This document shows positions 1 through 10,999 of a DNA stretch of 64,000 nucleotides, piece by piece. Where the stretch lies: contig JAKSZT010054568.1 of NCBI GenBank assembly GCA_026826555.1, positions 9,478,196 through 9,542,195 of the forward strand, written 5' to 3'. The translations under genes were made by a program, and so were the position numbers. Positions within the stretch are counted from its first letter, which is position 1. Every line of letters starts with the position of its first letter. The stretch comes from Tolypeutes matacus (Eukaryota; Chordata; Mammalia; Cingulata; Chlamyphoridae). The notes beneath the pieces were generated by a model. The model worked only from the letters and a program-made list of their open reading frames with translations, ran no database searches and had not been told where the DNA came from.

Positions 1-500
1 GAATGGCCACTTCAGAGGGTCATTTATAGCGCGCTGAAGGCAAAAGAGGGTTTCAGGCCTGGAAAGCTTGGAAACAGAACGAGTTTTTATCAGTTTCCTT
101 GACACTGGCAGATCAAAGCCTGGGCTGCTTCTTGGAGGGTCACAGATAATGGGGTGGCAGCTAATTGATTCTGCGGCTGGGGCTGAGGCCCATTCAGGAG
201 GGAGACCAGGGAGTTTTCACGTTGCCGCTTTGTAGTCTTTATCACCGCACCGAGGCGAGAATCACCTTTTCATTTTAATGAGCCATTTGAAAAGTATTTG
301 ATTCCCTCTGGCTAGGGGCTCCTACTCCGGCTGCCGCAGTGAGAAAGCTTTGCCCGGCAGAACCTCCTTTTCTGAAAGCAATAGTATCTGCGTTCACCCC
401 CCGGCCCCCTTTGTCGGCTTAATAATTTCAGTGCAAGCTAAAGCTGGGCAAGGGGGAGAGGAAAAGAAGAAGCATGCCATTAAAGCCACAGCACTGGCTT
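1..500. other. Single-copy noncoding stretch, no gene seen
   Basis: No repeat family or coding signature is visible. AT-rich segments with homeodomain-type cores (ctaattgatt near 160, ttttaatgag near 274, cttaataattt near 418) give it the look of conserved noncoding DNA. Conservation cannot be tested here, so this is only a description. Confidence 0.3.
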
Positions 501-504
501 TTTC

Positions 505-765
505 TGAGAATGAGACTGGCAGCAAAGATGCAGGTTCGAACCCCTGCTCCCTATTCGCTAAGTGGGCGCCTGTGGGGTCCTCTTTGTATCCTTTCCTAAG
601 CCTCACCTTCCCCATCTGCAAAATGGAAATAATAATAACGGACGCGTCACCTTGTCAGTTCAGCATGGGAGGGTCGGAAGTACTCAAAGTGTCTAAAGCA
701 GACGTATTCAGTAAGCACTTTGGGATTAAACTAACGAATGAGTCAACTCCACAGAGCTTCACAAA
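505..765 (+). repeat. MIR SINE, nearly full length
   Basis: Ancient tRNA-derived SINE in sense orientation. Visible landmarks in order: caggttcgaacccctgctcc (B-box part), cctaagcctcaccttcccc, atctgcaaaatggaaataat, and the tail-side region ending around gtaagcactttggg. These follow the order of the MIR consensus. Confidence 0.8.
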
Positions 766-792
766 ACTCCCTTAATTGTATCGAGGAGAGAT

Positions 793-845
793 TTTTAATA
801 CTAGAAACATTTATTAAGCACCTACTAGGCTATTATCTTTGGTTT
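793..845 (-). repeat. L2 3'-end fragment, antisense
   Basis: The string aaacatttattaagcaccta followed by ctaggctatt matches the reverse complement of the L2 3' end (normally acatttattgagcgcctact). Only about 50 bp is recognisable. Confidence 0.45.
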
Positions 846-2520
846 GCAAACCCTAATGTTTTCTAGGCTTAAGGGACGTGGATATTTTGGCAGGAAGGGC
901 GTGGCAGCTGTAGATGGAAGTCCCAGCTTTGCAACAGTCCAGCATGTCTTCGGGGCTTGGGCAATGTCCTGACTTTCAGTTCCCTCATCTTAAAAGTTCT
1001 AAGGACTAATGAAAAGTGTTTTTATAGCAGAGAACAGCAGCTCAGATGTTTGCTGTTGTTCCCAGGATTTGCCCAGGTGAGGGCTGGTGTGGCCTCAAGA
1101 GCCCACCCAGGGCCGAGCATCTCCCGGCCATGGCTTCTCTGCTCAGCACACCTCACGGGCACTGCGGGCGCCGAGCTTGCCCCAGCCCAGAGCAGCCTCA
1201 AACCACAAGGCCACCGAGAAGCGCTGTCTGCTCGGGCTGCTGAGTGAGAAGAGGCCGAGGAGGACTGGAAAGCCTCTTGAACCCAGGTCGTTGACTGTTG
1301 TGCCTGGAAGAGTCAGGAACAAGTCTCAAGGGTGAGTCCTTCTGCCTCCAAGAGAGGAATACAGTCTGGCACCGGTGATCCAACCAGGCGTAAATACACA
1401 TCTGTGTCCTCAACAGTTCCGCAAGTTTCCGCTGAGATGCAGTCTTCCCCACTGAAGGTCCTGCTCAAAGAATCTCATCCCCATGGTCCTTGCTCCAGAA
1501 CCCTCAAGAACCTCAAGCCATACTGTGAAATCAACGCAGAGCCTGGAGAGAAAGCCAAGGCCGTGGTGACTGGGCTCATACCCATCAAGTGAGCAGTAAA
1601 CTGAGGGGGGACAAGCCCGAGTCCTCAGACTTTTCTTTATCATCCTCACAGAGCCTGTCAGCGTGCTGTATGCACAGTCAGCACTCAGGAAACATTTGTG
1701 AGCTGAGTTTACCTCCTCATAAGTCAGTTGTGCATGTGAAACGATCCCACTGGCATTTTCGGTTGGATTGGCATCGCTTGTTACATCAACAAGCACACCC
1801 AGCATAGTTGATGGGTACGGCACATTCACAAAGGCTCACAGCAAATCTGCCTGCATGTGTAGAAAGCATCACGGCGTTTCTGGAAATTGCAATTCTGCCT
1901 CCAAGGTTGGCAACCGATTCTACCAGACTCCGGCCACCCTCCCCTAACTTCACCCTCTGCCTCTGGCTCCGGTGCCTCTTTCACGCTGTTTCTGGGGGAT
2001 CCTGTCACTCCCTCTGATTTACACCTCTGTTTCCCGAGGAGGAAAGCCAAAGCCCTTAATGAGGCATTGAGAATTTCCACAATATTGAGCCACGAAACAT
2101 TTCCACCCTCGGCTGCTCCCCACGCACATTCCTAGGATTGTGCTTTGCCCTTGACCTCCATGGAGCTGCTCACGGGCTTTCCCGAGCCTGGAATGCAGCT
2201 GCCTACATTCCCTGCCTATCAGAGTCACACTCACCAATTCCCCTTCCCAGCTACAGTCCTTCCCACCCAGCTGGGCGCTGGCCCCACCTGCTTCCCTCCC
2301 TTCACCTTTGTGCCCAGAGTGTTCTGATGAGGGAGGGGCGGGAGGCAGGGGCAGATGAAACGCAGGTGGGGATTTCCATCTAGGTGGGCTAGCTGGTTCC
2401 CTTCAGGACCCCTTCAAAAGGTCCTTGACTGGACTTTTTTGGTTCCCAAGTTTTGAGAATTAAATTCACACTTTCACTGGTTTTATTACTTTTTTATGTT
2501 TCTCCTGGATTAGTCGAATT
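846..2520. other. Single-copy intergenic stretch, nothing recognised
   Basis: Moderate GC, overlapping short frames on both strands of at most 139 codons with no recognisable domain. A weak L2-like 3' remnant may lie near 1645-1700 (cagcactcaggaaacatttg). I see no RNA gene or clear promoter. Confidence 0.4.
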
Positions 2521-2521
2521 C

Positions 2522-3319
2522 ATCTTTCCTTTATTTTCTTTTTTTTTTTTTTTTTTTTTTTTTGCCAGCCAGCCATTTACAACACGAGGCCACACCATGC
2601 ATATTTGCTGGAAACCAGCCTAGGTGGGCCAAGCAAGGCTGGGGATTTATTTTTATTTTTTTTATTTTATTTTATTTTTTTTTTCTGGTTGATTGATTTA
2701 TTTACTTTTATCCATTTTTACACCCCTTCCCCCCCCCATTTTTGCTGTTTCTGTGTCCATTTTCTGCCCTCTCTTCTCATCCTTCTCCTCCTGTCTTCAC
2801 TGGGATTCAATCCTTGGAATCTCTGATGTAGGAGAGCGGCATCCTGCCCGCGCAACCTTAGTTGCTGGTTTTCGGTGCGTCTCATCTTGCCTCTCCCTTG
2901 TGTCACTCTCCTATTATGTCATCATCTTGCTGTGTGGCTCGCGGGAATTGGTGGTGCACCCGCGCACAGGGCCTGGCGGCCCACGCACCTTCTATATATT
3001 TTTTAAGTTTTTATCAGGAGGTCCCGGGGAACGAACCCAGGTCCCTCCATATGGGAGATGGACGCCAACCAGATATAGCCCCCTGCTATATCTCTTAAGG
3101 TTGACCAGAGATACCTAGAGTTACAGTCTTTTCCCATACAGGATGGTCATATAATAAATCAGGCTTAGTTTATCACCAGCATTCTAAAAACCAGACCTAG
3201 GGAGGAAAACGAGGTCTGGGGACACATGCATGGTTTCTAATATAGCGAATGTTTAGCCCACCCTGATTATCACAGAATCAGGACAGTGAGAATATTCGCA
3301 GATCTTTCCTTTATTTTCT
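2522..3319 (-). mobile_element. Antisense retroposed insert with 18-bp TSD and poly(T) end
   Basis: The 18-mer atctttcctttattttct occurs at 2522-2539 and again at 3302-3319. Between them lies one insert whose left end is a T run (2539-2563), i.e. a poly(A) tail on the minus strand. Read on the minus strand, the insert holds about 200 bp of unrecognised sequence, a DAS-like SINE body (about 3075 to 2985), a second tRNA-like, A-rich segment (about 2980-2650), about 80 bp of unrecognised sequence, and the poly(A). The TSD plus tail is the signature of L1-mediated retroposition of an RNA. Either a SINE-containing transcript was copied or a composite SINE with transduced flanks was mobilised. Not protein coding as far as I can see. 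Confidence 0.8.
2985..3080 (-). repeat. DAS-type tRNA-derived SINE body inside the insert
   Basis: On the plus strand: tcaggaggtcccggggaacg, aacccaggtccctccatat, gggagatggacgccaacca. This is the reverse complement of the xenarthran tRNA-derived SINE body, including the B-box region gggttcgttccccggg. The A-box half is degraded. Confidence 0.7.
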
Positions 3320-3407
3320 AAACTAAAAAACAACTCTTGATTAGCTTAGAACTCTTTAATGTCTGAGAAGTGTCCTCCATAACTAGGTTCCTTTCGGAAT
3401 AGGTAAA

Positions 3408-3812
3408 CCCGTTGTTTTATTAGAGAGGTTTAGGTTTACAGGAAATCCCAAGTACCCCGATAACTGTTGGTAACCCCTTTCCTCAGTGTGGACCATTTGT
3501 CACGACTGAGGAAACAGTATTACTGTAACTCTACTGTGAGCTACAGTCCAGGCTTGACGTTAGGGCTCACTGCATTATACAACCTGTGGGTTATTTCATT
3601 TTATTCTAGAAAACACATATGCAACCTAACATTTCCCCTGTTAGCCATGTTCAAACATCCAATTCACTGCAGTTAATACATTCACCATTCTTTGCAACCA
3701 TCACCTCCACCCATTACCAAAACTTTTCCATCACCCCAAATAGAAACTCTACAACTTAAGCATTAACTCCCCCCACCCCCACCCCCATCCTGGTCCCTGG
3801 CAACCTGTATCA
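3408..3812 (+). repeat. Old L1 3' UTR fragment
   Basis: Landmarks such as ggtttacaggaaatcccaag, gtggaccatttgtcacgac, tgttagccatgttcaaacat, caaccatcacctccacccat, aaaacttttccatcacccca and cctggcaacctgtat occur in the order found in L1M-type 3' untranslated regions. No coding potential. Confidence 0.6.
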
Positions 3813-4395
3813 AAGATCCCTTGATCTTCGGGGATCAAAATCTCAGAGGTAATTGGCAATACACATGAGGACTGGTGTGTCAATCAGATTGTTAACACAC
3901 TCAAGGCTAATTGAAAATAACTACAGCTATTAGTACATTAGCATCACTTCCAGGGCAGACCTGCTCTCTGCCTCATCCTGGAGTCCCAGTACTTTATTAT
4001 TATTAACAGTATTTCCACTCACGTCATTTGGGTGCTCTGACTCAGGAGAATAGAGGTAGAATGGTTTGGGGAAGCTGTAGCATCTAGACCCTGGGAGGTG
4101 AAAGCAGAGAGAATGGGTGATTGAGTCCTCGGGGAGATAGCTCCTCAACAGGGTCAGATGGATCCTGGCATCGCCTCTTTTAATCCTGCTTTCCTATGCC
4201 CATCACCCTTCCAGCAGCACCTTTTCTTTAAGTGCATTAATTCTGTGTTAACTTATAATCAAGTGACAGGTCTTGTTGGCTTGGAAACATCCTGCTACCC
4301 ATTATTCATGGAGTATTTATTTGCTCACTCTAAGGATTCTGGGTGGCCCCAGTGGAGCTGCCTTTGTCTTTGAGTTATCTGTTAACATACGATAT
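3813..4395. other. Single-copy stretch, nothing recognised
   Basis: No repeat, RNA or coding signature recognised; the longest frames are about 72 codons and look random. Confidence 0.4.
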
Positions 4396-4399
4396 CTCT

Positions 4400-4535
4400 C
4401 AACCTTGACTGCAAGCACGGTGAAGAAAGAGTTGTGTTCTATTATCTGCTGCATTCAATGGTTAGTTCAGAGCTGGCATCAGACATGTAGTAAGTAAACT
4501 GTTGAATTAATAGATGATATAATGAATGGATGTGT
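4400..4535 (+). repeat. L2 3'-end fragment
   Basis: Sense remnant ending in agacatgtagtaagtaaact followed by gttgaattaatag, analogous to the L2 3' end (cacatagtaggtgctcaataa followed by gttgaatgaatg). Diverged. Confidence 0.45.
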
Positions 4536-4970
4536 CGGTGGAGGGATGTATGGGTGGCTGGGTGCTTGGGCAAACAGACAGATGAGAGAACAAATGCTAT
4601 TGGCATCTTGATTCTATCTTTGCTTTAAAAGGAGACTCAGTGAGAAAACAAACAAACAGAAACCTTTGACATGCAGCTATGATGGATGTTGTAGAATTTC
4701 CCACAGTGATAAAGTGTCTTTTTTGAAAGAAAAAAAAAAAAACAAAAACCCAGTTAAGGCTTTTTACCACATTCCACCGAAAATTACCATGCAATGAGAA
4801 AATATTCACTAGCTAGCTTGGCCAGGGAGCCATGCTTCTTATTGACCTGTCAGATTTGTTAACAGAGAGAAGTTTCTCAAGCTGTCATAGGACTACCAGT
4901 GCTCAAGATTTCCACACACAATAAACCATGAAACACTAAAATCATATAAAGCACAATTCCATCTGTTTCT
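4536..4970. other. Single-copy stretch with A-rich run
   Basis: Contains an A-rich tract at about 4728-4747. I looked for a TSD around it to explain it as a retroposon tail and saw none. Otherwise nothing recognised. Confidence 0.4.
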
Positions 4971-4974
4971 GGAA

Positions 4975-5160
4975 ATCCAGAAGGCCTCTGCCAGTTACTA
5001 GCTATGCCATCTCTGGCCCAGCTTTACCTCTCTGACATCAGTGTCCTCCTCCATCAAGTGAAGGTAATTTTGGTCCTGCAAAGCTGATGGGGTTACTTCA
5101 AGAAGAGTCATGTCCACAAAGTCCCTTGGGTGTGATAAAGCACGAAACAAGTGACAGCTT
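4975..5160 (+). repeat. MIR SINE, diverged
   Basis: Order of landmarks: gccagttactagctatgcca, ctttacctctctgacatcag, tgtcctcctccatcaagtga. These match the central and 3' parts of MIR in sense orientation. Confidence 0.6.
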
Positions 5161-5804
5161 GTGGTGAGAATGTATTGTCTAGCATCACAGTCCCCTCCTT
5201 AGGAACACTGCTCTCCTCGTCCTAACCCAGCATTGTCCACGGTCAAATCAGATCTGCCATCTTTGCGCCCGCCCAGCTTTGCTGCCCCACTTGGGCAAGT
5301 GCAGGGATGGACACAAACCGGGCCAGTGAGTGCCTTCCCCTTTTATAAACTGGGACCATGTAGAGACTCTTTCCCTCCCTGATGATGCCATCACAAGATG
5401 CAGGGCCCAAGAGGACCAGCAGGCATGGTTTTGGCAAGGAGAAGGCCAGCCCAAGCAGACAGGGCCCACCCACAAAGGGCAGCAGGAGGAGCAGTGAGGA
5501 GAGATCGTGGCTCTGAACGGCCTGCGGCCCTGGCTCCAGACGTGCCCTGGCACACGATTATTTCAGTAGTGCTAGTCGCCGTCGTCAGACTGGTAAAAAC
5601 AGAGTTCTAACTATTAGCGACAGAAGAGGGCGGCTTTTAGAAAAGAGCAGAATCCTTACCAGAGTCGTCTTCTTTTCATGCAAAGCACACACCTTTTCAT
5701 AAATCGATATGGTGTTTGATGAAAAGCAAATAAGTCAGAACAGTTTTAGCCGGATGTGGCAGTGGTCCATGATTTTAAACTCAACCTCTCCACGACTGAA
5801 GGCT
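5161..5804. other. Single-copy stretch, nothing recognised
   Basis: Two overlapping minus-strand frames of 76 and 101 codons (5243-5553) show low-complexity Pro/Ser/Trp composition without a domain; I treat them as chance. Confidence 0.4.
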
Positions 5805-6075
5805 TATTTTTACTGCTCAGAGTAGTGGGACCAGTGGACTCAGGAGCCCAGGTTCAAAACCCAGCTCTGCCGTTTGTCTCCCTCAGAAAATTAAACCCTC
5901 AGACCCTCTGTTCCTGCATCTGTAGAACGGGTCTGATAGCTGAGTAGGCACAGAGAAGGAGGGCTTTTGCTATAGAGAACTGATAATAGAGTTTTTGTGA
6001 GAATTCAGCTAGATAACAAATAGTAAAGTAGCACACAGTAGGTGCTCAAGATGTGGCAGATATGATTGCTTCATC
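5805..6075 (+). repeat. MIR SINE
   Basis: Landmarks in order: caggagcccaggttcaaaac, ccagctctgccgtttgtctc, gttcctgcatctgtagaacg, and tail-side cacacagtaggtgctcaag. Sense orientation, close to full length but diverged. Confidence 0.75.
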
Positions 6076-7420
6076 AGCTAAGAGAGACTCTGGTCCTCAC
6101 AGCGTGACAGGCAGAGATTTCTTCACAGTGAGTCCTCGGGGATGTAGTAGATCCTACCCCCAGCTCAATCCCTCTCCGGTCGCCATCGTTCCAAACCAAA
6201 GGTGACCTTGGGGAGCAGGTCTCCTTTGGTGTCGTTTGCTTCCCAGAGAGATGCCGAGTCCTCGGTCCCAGCCACAGGGAGCTGCTCCTGAGGTGACTTC
6301 AGCAGAGGCGTCACTCTGAAGTGCCCTTTTATCCCCCGGAGCGCTGCCTTGCTTAGCCGTAGCCCGTTCCAGCTCCTCAGCCCACTCAGCGCAGCAGCTC
6401 CCCGGGCTCTGCGCCCCAAGTGCCAGGAAACCTCTGCGGGTTCATCAGGGATCTGGCCAGCTTTGAAGAGCTGGCGGTCATCCTCACGGCCCCTGGCCCA
6501 GCTACAGCAGAGCAAGCGCCTCATGCCCCGAGGAGGGGAGAGGAGAGGAGGAAATGGGCAGGGACTCGAGAGGTTTAAAGGGGACAAGCCAGCATCTTGC
6601 CAGCTGCTCGGGGATGTGCAGGGAAGGCACGCCAGCTCGCCCAGGGTGACGGGGGCTACCGTGGGCTGACGGACCACAGCCCCTCTTTGGAGCAAATGTG
6701 TGCGATTCAGTTTCCACCGCAGCCCTCGGGGATCCTCAGCTCAGTGGCCGTCTGCCGGCTCATCTGTCCTCCCGGGTTCAGTGCTGCTGTCCTACCTGCC
6801 GCTCAGGTGTGGATGCCCCAAGTGTCTGGAAATAAGGGGAAAAGGGCTGTGGTCTGTGTTTCCAGTGATGGTATAGCCTGAGACCTGGATGCCTGAAAGT
6901 CATCTGACACCTGGCGTAAATTCCTGTACCTTTACATTGTGTGCGTATTTATTAATGTCCAGGTAAGATTTTCTATTATATTCAGAATAAATGGGTGCGT
7001 CTTGAAGCACTAGATGAGCTATTGCAGTAGAGTGTGCTATGAGGTCATAAGTGGTTGGGTGGTAGATACAGATGCTGTATCCTGTACATATAAACACCTA
7101 CCTCCACACACAAATGCACACCTATAACCTGTGCCTAATTAGAATCTGAAATGTTACACTGGGCTCAGAATTTGAAATCTTGGTCTAATCAATGTGTTTA
7201 TAAAGACTTAATAAACTATTTCTAATGTGATTTTAAAAATCAGTCTAAAAAGTAATAAACATCTGCATTGATTTTAATGGAGAGAGAATAGACATAAATG
7301 GCATCTTCCTTCTTCAGTTGTTCTTTTCCTTTTTTACAAGTATTGAGAATCAAATGTCATTCACCCAAATGCCACGAGGACGTCAGCTACATCTGCGTAG
7401 CCCAAATGCAATGCTGGTGC
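6076..7420. other. Single-copy stretch, nothing firmly recognised
   Basis: 6165-6695 has a 176-codon minus-strand frame of Pro/Leu/Ser-rich composition without recognisable domain; it is most likely chance in a GC-rich segment. 6900-7330 is AT-rich and repeat-free as far as I can tell. Confidence 0.4.
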
Positions 7421-7424
7421 GTTG

Positions 7425-7612
7425 TAGATACTCTGTAAACCTCGCCACAATCACACTCTGTTAAGGACTTAAATTCCCATTTTACAGATTATGAAACAGG
7501 TTTGGAGAAGTTCAGACCAGCACACAGCTTGTACGGAGTTTAGTCAAGGTCGGAGCTGAGATCTGCCTCTCGCCAGAGCCCTGGTTCTTTCTACCGCACA
7601 ACGCTAACCTGC
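7425..7612 (-). repeat. MIR SINE, antisense
   Basis: Shows cccattttacagattatgaa, ttggagaagttcagaccag, cacacagcttgtacggagtt, gagccctggttctttctacc: the reverse-complement order of MIR (cattttacagatgaggaaac to gctcttaaccactatgc). Confidence 0.7.
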
Positions 7613-9289
7613 CGAGTGACCAGCTGGTGAGGCCAGCTCCCGGCCACGCTGCCCTGAGCCTGTGCCAACCTTGTCTCTGTCCCCTGGCTGCTGTCAGAGC
7701 ACGGGGGCCAGTGGTGATTGGGGCAGAGGCTCTACCCCTTTCGATGCTGAATTAGAGTTGAAGACCTCAAATGCACACACTGCCATTTAGAGAGCGGCCC
7801 CATATTTTCAGGAATGCGTAAGAGTGAAGCGGAGAGAAATAATAGGCAATAATTGGATCTTCTTATGGTAGTCACACGTTTTGTTTAGGAAGACGCTCTT
7901 CAGTTTAAAGAATAAAAACATGTCACTTAGAATGCGTTTTCCTAACGGTCAGATTTGACCGTGAGGCTGAGCTCCCCTCTTCGTATCTGCTTTCAGCTCT
8001 CACCTGAATACGGGGGGTCGGCCGTGTTTGCGGCACGCAGGCCTGGGTAGGAGAGGCTGCTTTCCAAAATGCTGCTCCCCGACCACCGCCAGCTCATCGG
8101 CCTCGCCTACCCCGTCCCTTGTGCGCGGAAAGCCGTGGGGGACGGCGAATGGCCGTGAAGGAGCTCCGGGCCGCTGGCCTCCTGCCACCCAGCAGGGCTG
8201 CTCCCTCCTCCAGGCCCTCGAGGGGTCCTCCCTGGAGACCCCCCGTGTGCTGTGAGCCAGGCAGGGGGCGCAGGGCTGGCGAAGGGCAAGGAGGACACCT
8301 GCCTCAGGGCCACACGGAGCTCACAGTCCAGAGCGAGGAGCGGGCACGGAGGCCGATGGTGACCACAACCCAGGGGGCTGGCGGGGAGCAACGCAACAGG
8401 AAGAGAGCACAGTGCACCCTGAGCTGGGCCTGCTTGAAGGGGGAAGATGGAGAGAGCCCAGCGAAGGCAGGCGCTGAACCCAGAACCCCCACAGCAATGG
8501 CTGGGCATGGAGATCCCCAGCAGGGTAGCCGTAGCCCCCCAGGGCAGCAGGGAGAAGGCAAGAGGCTCGAGCCATCCGGCAAGACCCACCGCAAGCGCAG
8601 CCGCCCTCTGAAGGCCTTTGTACGCCCTGGAGTAGAAGGGCCTGCCCCTCCTTTGCACGCCTTCCTCCGGCCACGCAGCATCAACCCCTCTATCTTATGC
8701 CGTCTTTGCCCCCAGGGTTTCCAGTCAGGGCCATGACCAGAGAAGGCAACCCAGTCCCCTGAGTCAGCGAGCACTCGCTTAGCACGGACGCTGAGCATGC
8801 GCTTGCTGGGACCTGGGGTGGGAGGTGCAGAGCCTGCATCCTTGCACATGCATGTGCAGCCAGCTGGGATCGATGGCTACGAGGTTAGAGGGAGACCCAG
8901 GGCACAGCAGCACGGCGGGGGATCGGGGTGGTTGCGGTGCTCTTGGGGGGTGGGCGGGAGGTCCTGGACCATGTTCAGTTAGTTTTTTCTTCAGGGGGCA
9001 AGTTTTAGCTCCTTGAAATGCAGTGCTGGTAGGTGCTACCTGTGTCACGGTGAGGGCAAAGTAGCTCACAGAGCCCGCCAGGGAGGGGGGCACAGCTGGG
9101 TGGCCCAGAAGGACGGCGTGGCGGCGTGGGGCAGGGCTGCCCACGGGCACTCAGGAGGTGGCCTCTGCAGGCTTCACGTCAACCCTCTCGTAGGGCCCCG
9201 AGAATCTGAGAAATTAAAAGAGATTATCCCGAAAACACTGCAAAAAAGGGGGAAGACTCAGTTCATGAGACTCGGGGTTCATCCCAGCC
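7613..9289. other. GC-rich single-copy stretch, nothing firmly recognised
   Basis: Contains the longest open frame of the window (8119-8736, 205 codons, plus strand) with overlapping antisense frames of 183 and 181 codons; all are Arg/Pro/Gly/Ala-rich and unrecognised, as expected from high GC. 8305-8560 faintly resembles antisense L2 (acacggagctcacagtccag). Confidence 0.4.
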
Positions 9290-9600
9290 TTGCCAGGAAG
9301 CCGCCACGACCTAAGGCAGCCGCGGCCTCACGCGGGACAGGGCCTTGATGCCTTCGTTTGTTTCTCACACCAGCTCCATTTCACAGACGCGGAACCTGAG
9401 GCTCAGAACAGAAAGACGCGCTCAAGCTCCCGAAGACAGGCAGGACCTGGGCTCGGGCGTGGCCCCCGGCCGCAAGCCCGCACGGCCAGCCCTTCCTGCC
9501 TCTCCGGGGTCCAGCGTCCTCGGCCACCGCGGGAGGACCCCTCCCGCTTCTGATCCACGGCACTGCAGGTCTGCTCTGGACACCAGCCGCCTTCCTGTTA
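9290..9600. promoter_or_regulatory. CpG-rich segment
   Basis: By eye about two dozen CpG dinucleotides in about 270 bp at high GC, far above the depleted level of the surroundings. It could be a small CpG island. No TATA box, exon or conserved start codon context could be attached to it. It overlaps a diverged antisense MIR (about 9375-9490; catttcacagacgcggaacc). Confidence 0.35.
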
Positions 9601-9837
9601 GGACTCGGGTGGCACCGTTGCCCCTTCTTTCTTCCAGGTCTCGGCTCATTGCAGAAATACCTGTGACCCTAGCTGGCCGGGGTCTCTAGGGGGTTCTGTA
9701 TTTGGTGTGGACACATTTCTGCACACCGTGCCTGTTTTGGGGGGATGGGAGGGGCTGCAAACGGTGTGTGCCTGCCCACGTGTCCTCGTTGTGCACAGTC
9801 AGGTGATTTCGTGCTTCTCTTTGTAACAGAGGAGTGT

Positions 9838-9955
9838 GGATATGCGTGTGTGTGTGCAATGACCCTGCGGTGCGTGTGTGAAAGCCCCTGTGGTGTGTAA
9901 ATGTAGATGTCCCTGCGGTTCATCCGTCTGCAGGTGTTTCTGTGTGTGCATGGCT
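9838..9955. repeat. Imperfect TG-rich tract
   Basis: Interspersed tgtgtgtg blocks (gcgtgtgtgtgtgcaatgac, gtgcgtgtgtgaaag, gttctctgtgtgtgc-like) form a degenerate TG-rich tract. Confidence 0.5.
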
Positions 9956-10330
9956 GTGGTGTACTCCTTTTTTTGCTGAAGGGCCTTTTCCATGAGCACC
10001 GAGCACCCAGCTGACACAAGCAAAACGTAAGAGAAGCTTCAGGAGGACGCCGCGACTGAGCTTCCCTCACCTGCTCAGGGAAGCAGCCCTCGCTCCCCAG
10101 GAGCCCAGGGAGCCTTCGGGGGGAGCGGGGCCGGGCTAGCCGAGCGCCCACAGAAGGGGTCCTTCTGTCCTCCCGAAGGCCGAGGGCTGGTCTGACAAGT
10201 CGAAAAAGTCAGGTTTGCACTGGAGGGGTGGGGGCCCAGGGAGCAGAGGAGGGGAGTGGGCAGAGCGGAAGCTGGAAGGGACCAGAAGCAGAGGCCACCT
10301 GGGAGGATGCAGGCAGGGCACCAAGAGGAG
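9956..10330. other. GC-rich single-copy stretch, nothing recognised
   Basis: No repeat or coding signature recognised. Confidence 0.35.
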
Positions 10331-10332
10331 GG

Positions 10333-10333
10333 C

Positions 10334-10364
<31 letters not shown>
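10333..10364. repeat. (TG)n microsatellite
   Basis: About 12 uninterrupted TG units followed by cgcgca. Confidence 0.9.
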
Positions 10365-10589
10365 CGCCTGAGGCCACATGCTTCCAGTTCTTTCTCGTCC
10401 CACTTCCGGAGTCCCCAGCAGAATGAGCACGTGGCTCCCAGGGCAGGGAAAAGGCAGCTCCTCCACCCAGAAGCTCGAGGCCCTGCTGTTTCTCAGGCTA
10501 ACCGAGGGCCTTGCAGTACCATTGTGAGAAGACGGAGGCTTGGGGACTGCCAGAAACCCTACAGCTCTCCGGTAGGTCAGCCTTTGTTC

Positions 10590-10990
10590 CAGGCCACTTA
10601 AAATGATTTTATCTGCAGGTTTGCCTTGAACAAATCCTGTTCAAATGGTGTAAACCTGAAGATAAACCCACCCTTTCAGATTACAGTTTAAACTCAACTG
10701 CCACACCAGGGAAGAAAAAACAAGCGGGATTCCTGTGCGTTTCAGAAAACCTCTCTGAATAATCCCTTGAGCTTCCCTGCAGGGCTCCAGGCTCCTAATG
10801 GATGCTTTGATGACAGCAGATAAAGGCCAAAGGTACTGTGATTCTCTCAGGAATTGCTCCAAATAAACAGCCTTGATGATTAAAGCAATAGAAATCCCCG
10901 GATGATTGATGGCTTGGAAACTGCTGCTGAGTGAATGAATAACTTCCCCTTTATTTCCAAGAGCTAATATTTGTCCACATTTGCTGCCTT
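10590..10990. promoter_or_regulatory. Candidate conserved noncoding element
   Basis: Repeat-free, AT-balanced, not coding, with dense plausible transcription-factor cores: gcagataaaggcc (GATA-like, about 10816), gatgattaaagc (10875-10886), and tgattgat (10903-10910, PBX/MEIS-like). Such composition is typical of vertebrate enhancers. This is a judgement by eye; conservation was not measured. Confidence 0.3.
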
Positions 10991-10999
10991 TTAGAAAAA

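Noticed and set aside
4728..4747. A-rich run as a retroposon tail
   Set aside because: No upstream element body and no flanking duplication visible.
8119..8736. 205-codon open frame, longest in the window
   Set aside because: Arg/Pro/Gly/Ala-rich with equally long antisense frames over the same bases; high GC explains the lack of stops, and no domain is recognisable.
9838..9955. CRISPR-like or satellite spacing of TG blocks
   Set aside because: Units are irregular in length and the genome is mammalian; it is only a degenerate TG-rich tract.
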